The translations under genes and the position numbers were made by a program. From positions 28,461-92,460 of the forward strand of contig NZ_RAQJ01000007.1 in the NCBI RefSeq assembly GCF_003610635.1: DNA of 64,000 bases, given 5' to 3'. Numbering within the stretch: the stretch's first letter is position 1; the number at the start of each line of letters is the position of its first letter. This DNA comes from Ichthyenterobacterium magnum. GTDB taxonomy: Bacteria > Bacteroidota > Bacteroidia > Flavobacteriales > Flavobacteriaceae. The notes beneath the pieces were generated by a model. It was not told the DNA's origin. It made no database searches and worked only from the letters and a program-made list of their open reading frames with translations. Shown piece after piece: positions 1-8,220 of this stretch.

Positions 1-1494
1 AATGATTTTGTCTTCATTACTATGGTGTTCATGTTCCGTATCACAGTTATGTTTATTTTTTTCGTCACAATGATGTTCATGCTCATCGTCATCAGAAAAC
101 ACAAATACATTGTTTCCTTTTCCAGACTTGTAAATTTTATGTTTTCCTCCTTTAGATTTGTAAGCAAAAGTATTGTTACCATGTTGATAATGACCATTAC
201 CAATTGAGATGTTATTGTTTTTAGCATCAAAAACAATTTTAATTGGCTCTATCGTTTCATCAGAATTGACATTGTAACTTGTGCTTGAGTTTTTAGATTT
301 TGCTTCAATTTTTATAGCAGTAATTTCTCCATCACTATTACGTTTAATGCTTTTAAACTTAATAGTTATTTCTTTCTTTTTAAATGAGGCTTTTATCTCA
401 TCTAAATCACTATCTGATGCATTTTTGGTAACCATAACCATTTCAACATCGTTATTGCCATGTGTTACTTTTGTTTTCTGTTTTGTACTAGTGAGTTTAC
501 TTGCTTTTTTTTGTGAACTTTTAGTAGCAACTCGTTGATCTGTTCTTTTTTCTTCTATTGTATTTGAAGATAAGTTAGCTGTAGTGTCTGTTAATAAATT
601 ACTAGTTAGATATGGGCCTAATATTGGTGTTTGCTTTTCAACTAAAACATGTTTTGTATTAAAGCTCATTAAAAATAATGCTAGCGCAGGAAGTATAAAC
701 ATGTATTTCCAGAGACTTGATTGTTTTGATTTTGGTTTGTGTAACATAACGATTCGATTTTTGATTAATGAATTATAAAAATTATTTGTTAATGCTAATT
801 GATACTGCGGCACACTGGTTTTTAGTAATAGATGCTGATAGCTTTTTTCACAGTTAGATTTTTGTTGTGCCTTGTTGTCGGCTATAAATTCTAAATTTTG
901 TTGAAGTTCTTTTTTATATAGCCAAATAAGCGGATTGCACCAAAATACAATTGTTGCTATTTCTATAAGAATGATGTCTAATGAGTGGTATTGGTTTACA
1001 TGTACTTTCTCGTGCGTAATAATTTGCTTGAGCTCATTATTATTAAACTGATTTGGATTATAAACTACCCAATTAAAGAACGAGAAAGGAGAAATGTTAT
1101 CTTCTACTTTTACGTGTATATATTTACCCGAACGATATTTATTACTTCTATATATAAGAGTAGATAAAGAATACATTTGAATAAGCAAACGCGCTCCCAA
1201 AATACTCGTACCTAAAAAATATAATACTAAAAATAGCGAATCCCAGTTTATAGTCTCAATAGTTTCACTAGATTCTATAGTTGTAATTATATTGTTAGAA
1301 AATGTATGAAGCGTTTGTTTAGGCTCAATATAGGTGTATATAGGAATTATAATTAATGGCGCAACAAAAGATGTTATGACACCAATTATAATAAACCATC
1401 TGTTACTTTGAAAAAAAGTTTCACGCTGTAAAAATAGTTTATAACATACATAGAATATACCAATTATTACTGATGCTTTTATTAAATATGCCAT
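1..1494 (-). CDS. BlaR1/MecR1-like M56 membrane metallopeptidase, 3' end outside window
   Basis: 498 codons are visible and the frame is still open at the window edge. Seen: several N-terminal hydrophobic helices, a zinc-peptidase motif HEKVH at about residues 161-165 with a likely third ligand in LEFIAD at about 201-206, then a further helix near 262-278, and a long polar C-terminal region. Known: M56 (BlaR1/MecR1) proteins are membrane sensors that trigger cleavage of a partner BlaI/MecI repressor. The start ATG lies 2 bases after the stop of the BlaI gene upstream, so the two form an operon. No penicillin-binding sensor domain is seen in the visible part; instead residues about 470-497 are a His/Asp/Glu-rich tail with two Cys, including EHEHHCDE and CDTEHEHH. 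The stimulus is unknown; beta-lactam sensing is not supported. Confidence 0.85.
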   Translation of the reverse strand, partial: MAYLIKASVIIGIFYVCYKLFLQRETFFQSNRWFIIIGVITSFVAPLIIIPIYTYIEPKQTLHTFSNNIITTIESSETIETINWDSLFLVLYFLGTSILGARLLIQMYSLSTLIYRSNKYRSGKYIHVKVEDNISPFSFFNWVVYNPNQFNNNELKQIITHEKVHVNQYHSLDIILIEIATIVFWCNPLIWLYKKELQQNLEFIADNKAQQKSNCEKSYQHLLLKTSVPQYQLALTNNFYNSLIKNRIVMLHKPKSKQSSLWKYMFILPALALFLMSFNTKHVLVEKQTPILGPYLTSNLLTDTTANLSSNTIEEKRTDQRVATKSSQKKASKLTSTKQKTKVTHGNNDVEMVMVTKNASDSDLDEIKASFKKKEITIKFKSIKRNSDGEITAIKIEAKSKNSSTSYNVNSDETIEPIKIVFDAKNNNISIGNGHYQHGNNTFAYKSKGGKHKIYKSGKGNNVFVFSDDDEHEHHCDEKNKHNCDTEHEHHSNEDKII

Positions 1495-1496
1495 GA

Positions 1497-1856
1497 TTAT
1501 TTTTTATTTTCAATAAGTTTTATAATCTCTTTTAGCTCATCAACGCTTATTTTTTCCTCTTTAGCAAAAAAGGAAACAACATTTTTATATGAGCTATTAA
1601 AATAATTGTCAATTGCAGAATTCATAAAGCGTTTTCTGTAAGCCTCTTTACTAATTACAGGAAAGTATTGATGTGTTTTTCCATAAGCATTATAACTAAC
1701 ATAACCTTTGTCTTCTAGGTTTCTTATAATAGTAGAAAGTGTATTATAATGTGGTTTGTCTGTAGAAATCTCTGCTAAAACATCTTTTACAAAAGCTTTT
1801 TCTAGCTTCCAGAGTACATGCATTATTTCTTCCTCTTTATTGGTTAATTTTTGCAT
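1497..1856 (-). CDS. BlaI/MecI/CopY family transcriptional repressor
   Basis: A 119-residue protein of the usual BlaI length. The N-terminal half (LTNKEEEIMHVLWKLEKAF, then NTLSTIIRNLEDKGYV) is the winged-helix DNA-binding domain; the C-terminal third is the dimerisation part that BlaR1-type peptidases cleave in known systems. It is the first gene of an operon with the M56 peptidase, whose start follows its stop by 2 bases. The 140 bases upstream hold three 16-bp palindromes at exactly 20-bp spacing, the expected arrangement for autorepression by a BlaI dimer. The divergently placed exchanger gene shares this upstream region and may also be affected. Family assignment is firm; the signal and the regulon are unknown. 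Confidence 0.9.
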   Translation of the reverse strand: MQKLTNKEEEIMHVLWKLEKAFVKDVLAEISTDKPHYNTLSTIIRNLEDKGYVSYNAYGKTHQYFPVISKEAYRKRFMNSAIDNYFNSSYKNVVSFFAKEEKISVDELKEIIKLIENKK

Positions 1857-1876
1857 AAGCTTTTTAATTCAAAATA

Positions 1877-1932
1877 GTTTGATAAATCAAACCTATAACT
1901 ATTTTCGTAGTTACACAACTATTTTAATAGTT
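1877..1932. promoter_or_regulatory. Three tandem 16-bp palindromes, probable BlaI operators
   Basis: Palindromes at 1877-1892 (GTTTGATAAATCAAAC), 1897-1912 (AACTATTTTCGTAGTT) and 1917-1932 (AACTATTTTAATAGTT) have centres exactly 20 bp apart, about two helical turns. The first and third are perfect 7+2+7 repeats; the second has 5-bp arms. They sit directly upstream of the blaI-like gene. Operator function is inferred from position and symmetry. Confidence 0.65.
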
Positions 1933-1977
1933 ATTTAACGATTTTTTTAGTTTTAGTTAAAGATTAAAATGAAATAG

Positions 1978-1985
1978 TATCTTCG
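1978..1985 (+). promoter_or_regulatory. Possible -7 element (TATCTTCG) of the exchanger gene
   Basis: TATCTTCG matches the Bacteroidota -7 consensus TAnnTTTG at 7 of 8 positions (one C for T) and lies 25 bp before the exchanger ATG. No clear -33 TTTG was seen, so support is weak. Confidence 0.35.
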
Positions 1986-2010
1986 CATTCAAAATATTGG
2001 TACATTATTT

Positions 2011-2952
2011 ATGAGCTTGTTCTGGATTATTTTAGGATTGATTTTATTGGTTGTAGGAGGTGAGTTTTTGGTAAGAGCTTCTGTTGCACTATCATTTAAG
2101 TTTAGTATTTCTAAGTTAGTAATAGGTATGACCGTTGTTTCATTTGCAACATCAGCACCTGAGCTATTAGTGAGTTTAAATGCTGCATTGTCAGGCTCTC
2201 CAGCTATAGCAATAAATAATGTTGTTGGTTCTAACATTGCTAACATCGGTCTTGTATTAGGTATTACTGCTCTTATTGGTTCTATAGCTGTCGATAAATC
2301 ATTTTATAAATTAACATGGCCGTCAATGATGGTTTTTTCTTTGTTAATGTATTATTTTTTATATAATGACGATCAACTTACTTCAATTGAAGGTGTTGTG
2401 TTGTTAGTAGCATTAATCATATTTTTAATTGTGCTTATTAAAAGCTCTAAAAAAGAAGAGGAAATTGAAGATGTAGATGATGCGCTTGCCAATGTTAGAA
2501 ATTATAAAATTTTTGTTTGGCTACTAATAGGCGCAGTTGCATTGTATTTTGGTTCAGAATGGTTAGTCGATGGCGCAAAAGAAATGGCAGTTGCTTTAGG
2601 TGTAAGTGAAGCCGTAATATCTGTTACCATGATAGCAATTGGTACAAGTGTTCCAGAGCTTGCAGCTTCTGTAATTGCTGCTGTTAAACAAGAAAGAGCA
2701 ATTTCTTTAGGTAACTTAATTGGGTCTAATATTTTTAATATAGGTTCAGTTTTAGGGATTACATCTATAATTAAAACAATTCCAGTAACAGAACCTCAAA
2801 TTTTGACACGAGATATATTTTGGATGCTAGCGTTTGCTGCGGTATTAATTCCTTTAATACTGTTGCCTAAACAACTTCAAATAAGCAGATACAAAGGTTT
2901 AGTTTTGGTAGCTGGTTATGTTTGTTTTATTTATTTAGTCTTTAAAGGGTGA
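2011..2952 (+). CDS. Calcium/sodium antiporter, CaCA family (YrbG-like)
   Basis: 313 residues, the common length of bacterial YrbG/CaCA exchangers. About ten hydrophobic helices are visible with an acidic cytoplasmic loop near residues 147-162 in the middle. The two inverted alpha-repeats that form the ion path are clear: FATSAPELLVSLN followed by VVGSNIANIGLVLG (about 45-84), and IGTSVPELAAS followed by LIGSNIFNIGSVLG (about 210-249). The conserved Glu of each SAPE/SVPE motif is present. The protein exchanges cations across the inner membrane, in relatives Ca2+ for Na+. It stands alone, divergent from the BlaI operon and upstream of glnN with its own promoter. Confidence 0.9.
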   Translation: MSLFWIILGLILLVVGGEFLVRASVALSFKFSISKLVIGMTVVSFATSAPELLVSLNAALSGSPAIAINNVVGSNIANIGLVLGITALIGSIAVDKSFYKLTWPSMMVFSLLMYYFLYNDDQLTSIEGVVLLVALIIFLIVLIKSSKKEEEIEDVDDALANVRNYKIFVWLLIGAVALYFGSEWLVDGAKEMAVALGVSEAVISVTMIAIGTSVPELAASVIAAVKQERAISLGNLIGSNIFNIGSVLGITSIIKTIPVTEPQILTRDIFWMLAFAAVLIPLILLPKQLQISRYKGLVLVAGYVCFIYLVFKG

Positions 2953-3043
2953 TTTTTAAAGGGTGCAATCTTAAAATTTTATTTATTATTAGTATTTAAC
3001 CCTGTTTTTTTTAGGGTTGAATGGTTTTTTAGCATAAATTTAA

Positions 3044-3051
3044 TAAATTTG
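3044..3051 (+). promoter_or_regulatory. Probable -7 element (TAAATTTG) of glnN
   Basis: TAAATTTG is a full match to the TAnnTTTG consensus, 39 bp before the glnN start codon. A TTG at 3017-3019 is farther upstream than usual for the -33 box. Confidence 0.5.
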
Positions 3052-3090
3052 TCCCTGTTAAAATTAGTTTAAGCAATTAAAATTATAATT

Positions 3091-5277
3091 ATGTCAACTT
3101 TAAGATTTCATGCTATTAAAGAATCTCTTAACCGTAAACCAATTGAGATAGAAGAAAAAGAACGCCGTTCTGCTATGTTTGGATCTAATGTGTTTAACGA
3201 AACAGCTATGCGTCAATATTTAACTAAAGCTGCTTATAATAGTGTTATGGACGCTATTAAAAATGGTTCTAAAATCGACAGGTCTGTTGCAGATCACATT
3301 TCTACAGGAATGAAAGAATGGGCTTTATCTAAAGGTGCTACTCATTATACACATTGGTTTCAACCTTTAACAGGTGCAACGGCAGAAAAACATGATGCTT
3401 TTTTTGAAACTATTGGAGGCGGTTTGGCTATTGAAAAATTTGGTGGAGGCCAATTAGTGCAACAAGAGCCAGATGCGTCAAGTTTTCCAAATGGAGGCAT
3501 AAGAAATACTTTTGAAGCTAGAGGATATACAGCTTGGGATCCTACATCTCCAGCATTTATTTATGATACTACACTTTGTATTCCAACCGTTTTTGTGTCT
3601 TATACAGGTGAAGCTTTAGATTACAAAACTCCGTTATTAAGAGCACTTCAAGCAGTAGATCATGCTGCAGTTGCGGTTTGTAAATATTTTGATAAAAACG
3701 TTAAAAAAGTAAATGCATCTTTAGGTTGGGAACAAGAGTACTTTTTAATAGATAGTGCCTTGGCAAACGCTAGACCAGATATAGTATTAACTGGACGTAC
3801 ATTACTTGGGCATTCACCTGCTAAAGGTCAGCAATTAGATGATCACTATTTTGGCACCATACCAAATAGAGCAATGCAGTACATGAAGGATTTAGAAACA
3901 GAATGTATGCTTTTAGGTATTCCTGTTAAAACAAGACATAATGAGGTAGCGCCAAATCAGTTTGAATTAGCACCAATTTACGACGAAGCAAATTTAGCAG
4001 TAGATCATAATTCATTATTAATGGATGTGATGGATAAGATTGCCGACCGACATAATTTTAAAGTATTGTTTCATGAAAAACCATTTGCAGGCGTAAACGG
4101 TTCAGGAAAACATAACAATTGGAGTTTGAGTACAGATACTGGAGTTAACTTATTAGGCCCAGGAAAAACACCAATGAGTAATCTTCAATTTTTAACATTC
4201 TTTATTAATACAATTAAAGCAGTTTATGATAACGAAGAATTGTTAAGAGCGGCAATTGCGTCTGCAAGTAATGATCATCGATTAGGGGCAAATGAAGCTC
4301 CGCCAGCAATTATTTCAGTATTTATTGGCGAACAATTAACTAATGTTTTAAATGAATTAGAACATGTTACAAATGGTAAATTATCTCCAGAAGAAAAAAC
4401 AGATTTAAAGCTAAATGTTGTTGGTAAAATACCAGATGTGTTATTAGATAATACAGATCGTAACAGAACGTCACCTTTTGCATTTACAGGTAACAAGTTT
4501 GAATTTAGAGCAGTAGGATCCACAGCAAATTGTGCAAACCCTATGACGGTTTTAAATGCTATTGTAGCAAAGCAATTAACAGAGTTTAAAACTGAAGTAG
4601 ATGCGCTTATTGATAAAAAGGATATGAAAAAGGACGATGCCATTTTTAATATTCTTAGAGAGTATATCAAGAAGTCAAAACATATTTTGTTTGAAGGAAA
4701 TGGTTATGGTGAAGCTTGGGAAAAAGAAGCAAAAAAACGAGGCTTAAGTAATAATAAAACAACACCTGAAGCACTTAAAGCCAAGGTATCTAAAAAGGCA
4801 ATTAACTTGTATGGCGATTTAGGTATTATGAATAAAGTTGAGGTAGAAGCACGTTATGAGATTGAAGTTGAAGAGTATGTTTTGCGTATTCAAATTGAAG
4901 GTCGTGTTTTAGGCGATATTGCTCGTAATCATATAGTGCCAACAGCAGTAAAATATCAAAATGTTTTAATAGAGAATGTTAAAGGTTTAAAAGAAATTTA
5001 TGGAGCAGATTTTAAAAAGCTAGCTAAAGAACAGTTAAATCTTATCGAAGAAATATCTAGGCATATTGAAGCTATAAATTCTAACGTTACAACAATGACT
5101 AACGAAAGAAAGAAAGCCAATAAGATTGAAAATGCTAACAAAAAAGCTGAGGCATATTGTAATAAAGTAAAACCTCTGTTTGATAAAATTAGGTATCATT
5201 CAGATAAATTAGAATTGCTTGTAGACGACGAGCTTTGGCCTTTAGTTAAGTATAGAGAGTTGTTATTTACTAAATAA
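3091..5277 (+). CDS. glnN: Glutamine synthetase type III
   Basis: 728 residues, the size of GSIII enzymes (about 700-730), far longer than GSI or GSII. It makes glutamine from glutamate and ammonia with ATP. Diagnostic stretches: the N-terminal GSIII block MFGSNVFNE, then EQEYFLID, TRHNEVAPNQFELAP, and the ATP-site segment GVNGSGKHNNWSL, and FRAVGST. A long helical C-terminal extension typical of GSIII follows from about residue 560. It is a single-gene unit with its own promoter; no PII or amtB gene is adjacent. Start choice: the ATG at 3091 gives the standard N-terminus and follows an A-rich leader. Assignment is firm. Confidence 0.95.
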   Translation: MSTLRFHAIKESLNRKPIEIEEKERRSAMFGSNVFNETAMRQYLTKAAYNSVMDAIKNGSKIDRSVADHISTGMKEWALSKGATHYTHWFQPLTGATAEKHDAFFETIGGGLAIEKFGGGQLVQQEPDASSFPNGGIRNTFEARGYTAWDPTSPAFIYDTTLCIPTVFVSYTGEALDYKTPLLRALQAVDHAAVAVCKYFDKNVKKVNASLGWEQEYFLIDSALANARPDIVLTGRTLLGHSPAKGQQLDDHYFGTIPNRAMQYMKDLETECMLLGIPVKTRHNEVAPNQFELAPIYDEANLAVDHNSLLMDVMDKIADRHNFKVLFHEKPFAGVNGSGKHNNWSLSTDTGVNLLGPGKTPMSNLQFLTFFINTIKAVYDNEELLRAAIASASNDHRLGANEAPPAIISVFIGEQLTNVLNELEHVTNGKLSPEEKTDLKLNVVGKIPDVLLDNTDRNRTSPFAFTGNKFEFRAVGSTANCANPMTVLNAIVAKQLTEFKTEVDALIDKKDMKKDDAIFNILREYIKKSKHILFEGNGYGEAWEKEAKKRGLSNNKTTPEALKAKVSKKAINLYGDLGIMNKVEVEARYEIEVEEYVLRIQIEGRVLGDIARNHIVPTAVKYQNVLIENVKGLKEIYGADFKKLAKEQLNLIEEISRHIEAINSNVTTMTNERKKANKIENANKKAEAYCNKVKPLFDKIRYHSDKLELLVDDELWPLVKYRELLFTK

Positions 5278-5429
5278 ATTTGGTTTTATTTCATTGATTA
5301 TCAGTTAGGTTTAGGTAGTTGTGTACGTAGTCATACGTATATATAAAACCTGAAAAGGGTATTTCATCCTATTATTTTACAAATAATCGAAAATAAAGAC
5401 AATGCCGCATGCACAGTAGTTTATTTCAT

Positions 5430-5437
5430 TAAATTTG
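5430..5437 (+). promoter_or_regulatory. Probable -7 element (TAAATTTG) of a small secreted peptide gene
   Basis: Full match to TAnnTTTG, 27 bp before the ATG of the 46-residue peptide gene. About 90 bp farther upstream (5324-5339) there is a TACGTA-N4-TACGTA element that could be a regulator site. Confidence 0.5.
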
Positions 5438-5464
5438 TAATGCTATTAATCAATTTTTGTAAAA

Positions 5465-5605
5465 ATGAAAAAGTTACTACTAAGTGTGGCTGCATTAATG
5501 TTTGCTACCTTGTTGTTTTCTCAGGCCGACTCTAATGATGTTAAACAAGATTCAAATCAGGATGACATTGCTAAGACCGAAATGAAATTACAATTAGAAT
5601 CGTAA
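5465..5605 (+). CDS. 46-residue secreted peptide of unknown function
   Basis: A short ORF, ATG to TAA. The N-terminus (MKKLLLSVAALMFATLLFSQ) is a textbook signal peptide with cleavage likely after the FSQ region; the mature part of about 26 residues is polar and acidic (ADSNDVKQDSNQDD then IAKTEMKLQLES). Support for a real gene: its own full-match -7 box at 5430, and a strong intrinsic terminator at 5681-5730, with glnN ending about 190 bp upstream. No family recognised. The mature peptide may be periplasmic or released. Existence likely; function unknown. Confidence 0.6.
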   Translation: MKKLLLSVAALMFATLLFSQADSNDVKQDSNQDDIAKTEMKLQLES

Positions 5606-5680
5606 ACTAAATTTTGTTGCTTACAAAAAACGTTTTTAAGAGAAGTATCATATTTTTTGATTAACCTCTAAAAAAACTTA

Positions 5681-5730
5681 AAAGACAGATGAATTATAAA
5701 TTGATTCATTTGTCTTTTTTTTTTTTTTTT
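5681..5730 (+). terminator. Intrinsic terminator after the small peptide gene
   Basis: Arms 5681-5694 (AAAGACAGATGAAT) and 5704-5717 (ATTCATTTGTCTTT) pair over 14 positions with one G-U, followed by a T-run reaching 5730. It is placed to end the peptide transcript. Confidence 0.85.
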
Positions 5731-5857
5731 GTGCAAATAACTCATTTAGAGTTGATTGTTAATTATTTTGTTATATTGCACTTTGTTCTAGCCCCAAAAA
5801 TTGAACTTCAATTCTATTTTGTTATTAATTAAAAATGTTTAATTAATATTAAAATTG

Positions 5858-6577
5858 ATGATAGCACAACCATTTTATATTAAAACATTAGCTATATTTA
5901 TTTTGAGTTTTTTGTCATTCTCAGGGATTGCTCAAAATGCTAATGAAACAATAGAATTAACCTCTATTGAAACGGCCAAAAAGGCATCAGAAAAAGTGCC
6001 CAAAACAGAATTCTTTGATTTAAGAGGAAATAATGTATTTGACCTAGCATTAGGAACATCTGTAATAAATGGAGATTTTGTTGACCCTGAGTTTGAAATT
6101 TATTTTAGAATAGGTTACAAACGCTATTTGTTTCCACATTTAAATATAAATTTTAGCTATAATAAATTCAACCTTGCTTATATAGATGTCTATAATGAAG
6201 GATTTATGTCTTTTGATTTAAATCTTGAGTGCACAGTTTTGCCACATAGTAAATTTTCACCATTTGTTTTTGCAGGAGCAGGTTATAATGCTTCAAATCA
6301 TTTTAAAGAAACAGCAACAAAATTTCAAGGCGGCGGCGGAATTGAGTATCTAGTTTTAGATGGTTTTGGTCTTAAGCTTTTTACAGATTATAACTATGTA
6401 CTTAGCGATATTTTAGATGGATTAGAAGCTGGAAATTCTGATGACACCTATTTTAGATTAGCCTTTGGTGTTAACTTTTATTTTGGAGGAGCAAAGAAAA
6501 AAGCCAAGCTGTCAGATGGACAAGCTACAGTTATAGATTCTAATCTTTTAATTGATAAGAATTACACAAAAAAATAA
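5858..6577 (+). CDS. Outer membrane beta-barrel (porin-like) protein
   Basis: 239 residues from the ATG at 5858; a TTG just before it is less likely. A signal peptide (IKTLAIFILSFLSFSGIAQ) is followed by a short linker and then alternating amphipathic strands such as YLFPHLNINFSYNKF, PFVFAGAGYNAS and GLKLFTDYNYVL, ending in the aromatic FGVNFYFGG typical of small outer-membrane barrels. After the barrel, about 25 polar residues remain. The gene is followed after 35 bp by purM but has no obvious functional tie to it. Likely an 8-strand OmpW/OprF-like barrel of the outer membrane; substrate or role unknown. Confidence 0.7.
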   Translation: MIAQPFYIKTLAIFILSFLSFSGIAQNANETIELTSIETAKKASEKVPKTEFFDLRGNNVFDLALGTSVINGDFVDPEFEIYFRIGYKRYLFPHLNINFSYNKFNLAYIDVYNEGFMSFDLNLECTVLPHSKFSPFVFAGAGYNASNHFKETATKFQGGGGIEYLVLDGFGLKLFTDYNYVLSDILDGLEAGNSDDTYFRLAFGVNFYFGGAKKKAKLSDGQATVIDSNLLIDKNYTKK

Positions 6578-6612
6578 TTACAATGCTTATTTTTGCAACT
6601 CAATTGTAAGCA

Positions 6613-7791
6613 ATGAGTCAAGATATAAGTAAGCGTTATGCACAAAGAGGAGTTTCTGCTTCAAAAGAAGATGTACACAACGCTATAAAAAACATTGATA
6701 AAGGGTTATTTCCTAAAGCATTTTGCAAAATAGTTCCAGATTATTTAACTAACGATGATGCATATTGTATAATTATGCATGCAGATGGTGCAGGCACAAA
6801 ATCGTCATTAGCCTATATGTATTGGAAAGAAACTGGAGATATTTCTGTATGGAAAGGTATTGCTCAAGATGCCTTAATTATGAATATTGACGATTTACTT
6901 TGTGTTGGAGCAACAGACAATATTATGCTGTCTTCTACAATTGGTAGAAATAAAAATTTAATTCCTGGAGAAGTCATTTCTGCAATTATTAACGGAACGG
7001 AAGATTTAATTTCCGAATTAAAAAGTTTTGGAGTAACTATTCATTCAACAGGTGGAGAAACTGCAGATGTAGGTGACTTGGTGAGAACCATAATTGTAGA
7101 TTCAACTGTAACTGCTCGTATGAAACGAAGCAATGTTATTGATAATGCAAACATAGAAGCTGGTGATGTTATTGTTGGTTTAGAAAGTTTTGGTCAAGCA
7201 ACATATGAGAAAGAGTACAATGGTGGTATGGGAAGTAATGGACTTACTTCTGCACGTCATGATGTATTTCATAAATACCTTGCTAATAAATACCCAGAGA
7301 GTTTTGATGCATCTGTGCCAGAAGATTTAGTGTATTCTGGTCAAACTAAATTAACAGATACTGTTGAAGATTCTCCAATTGACGCAGGTAAATTAGTATT
7401 ATCGCCAACGCGTACGTATGCACCAATTATTAAATCAATTCTTTCAAAGTATAATAGCGATACTGTACATGGTATGGTGCATTGTTCTGGTGGAGCACAA
7501 ACTAAGATTCTTCATTTTATAGATAATTTACATATTGTAAAAGATAACATGTTTGCAATTCCACCTTTATTCAAATTAATTCAAGAGCAATCTAAAACAG
7601 ATTGGAAAGAGATGTATCAAGTTTTTAATTGTGGACATCGTATGGAATTATACGTAACTCCAGAAATAGCTGAAGATATTATTTCAATTTCTAAATCGTT
7701 TAATGTTGATGCAATAATTGTTGGTCACGTTGAAGCATCAGAGAAAAAGAAACTGACTATAAAAAGTGAATTTGGAGTTTTTGAATATTAA
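6613..7791 (+). CDS. purM: Phosphoribosylformylglycinamidine cyclo-ligase (AIR synthetase)
   Basis: 392 residues, longer than the usual 345-350 of E. coli PurM but the usual size for the Bacteroidota version. It catalyses the ATP-dependent closure of FGAM to AIR, the fifth step of purine synthesis. Recognised from the N-terminal KRYAQRGVSASKEDV block, HADGAGTKSS, QDALIMNIDDLLCVGA (metal and phosphate site), HSTGGETADVGD, and the C-terminal GMVHCSGGAQTKIL and FNCGHRMELYV regions. It is followed by a small opposite-strand gene and then prfA and pyrF. Because the sequence differs from classical PurM, some annotations call it only AIR-synthase-related; the active-site blocks support a true enzyme. 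Confidence 0.85.
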   Translation: MSQDISKRYAQRGVSASKEDVHNAIKNIDKGLFPKAFCKIVPDYLTNDDAYCIIMHADGAGTKSSLAYMYWKETGDISVWKGIAQDALIMNIDDLLCVGATDNIMLSSTIGRNKNLIPGEVISAIINGTEDLISELKSFGVTIHSTGGETADVGDLVRTIIVDSTVTARMKRSNVIDNANIEAGDVIVGLESFGQATYEKEYNGGMGSNGLTSARHDVFHKYLANKYPESFDASVPEDLVYSGQTKLTDTVEDSPIDAGKLVLSPTRTYAPIIKSILSKYNSDTVHGMVHCSGGAQTKILHFIDNLHIVKDNMFAIPPLFKLIQEQSKTDWKEMYQVFNCGHRMELYVTPEIAEDIISISKSFNVDAIIVGHVEASEKKKLTIKSEFGVFEY

Positions 7792-7817
7792 AGGTTAAGT
7801 TATATTAGAAAGTGTAA

Positions 7818-8105
7818 TCATTTAAATTCTTTAAATACAATTAAGAAGCTAATAGTGAGAACAATATCTATAATAAATATAACAGCAAATAACGTAAAGG
7901 TGTTAATGCCTAATTTTTTGTAAAAAGAGAATCTTTTCTTTTCATTAGTCTCTGTAACCAAATACCACACAAAAACTGCTAAAAACAATTTTGTTATGAT
8001 GGCAGGAATTATTTCAGGATTAAAAAACCCTATAAGCGCATTAATAACAAAAGACCAAATAACAAAAGGTCTATAAAATGCAAGTATAGTTAGGAGTTTT
8101 TGCAT
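7818..8105 (-). CDS. Small membrane protein of unknown function, three helices
   Basis: 95 residues with about three transmembrane segments: residues 10-27 (PFVIWSFVINALIGFF), 33-50 (PAIITKLFLAVFVWYLV) and 66-90 (TLFAVIFIIDIVLTISFLI). A basic loop ETNEKKRFSFYKK sits between the second and third. It is the only minus-strand gene between purM and prfA and converges on purM with about 26 bp between the ends. No family is recognised, and no function can be stated. Confidence 0.6.
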   Translation of the reverse strand: MQKLLTILAFYRPFVIWSFVINALIGFFNPEIIPAIITKLFLAVFVWYLVTETNEKKRFSFYKKLGINTFTLFAVIFIIDIVLTISFLIVFKEFK

Positions 8106-8193
8106 GATATAATCTAAACGTATTTTGCTTTTAATTATTTCTTAATTGTTAATATGATTGTATTTCTAGATATTAAAAACTCATAAATTATTG

Positions 8194-8201
8194 TATTTTT
8201 G
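8194..8201 (+). promoter_or_regulatory. Probable -7 element (TATTTTTG) of prfA
   Basis: Full match to TAnnTTTG, 19 bp before the prfA ATG, implying a very short leader. Confidence 0.5.
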
Positions 8202-8220
8202 ATGCAGAATTTTAGGATAG

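Noticed and set aside
22..1167. Several plus-strand reading frames in the first 1.2 kb
   Set aside because: They are antisense to a continuous M56 peptidase frame with clear motifs (HEKVH, LEFIAD).
4275..4670. A 131-codon minus-strand frame inside glnN
   Set aside because: Antisense to conserved glutamine synthetase sequence; low complexity, no start context.
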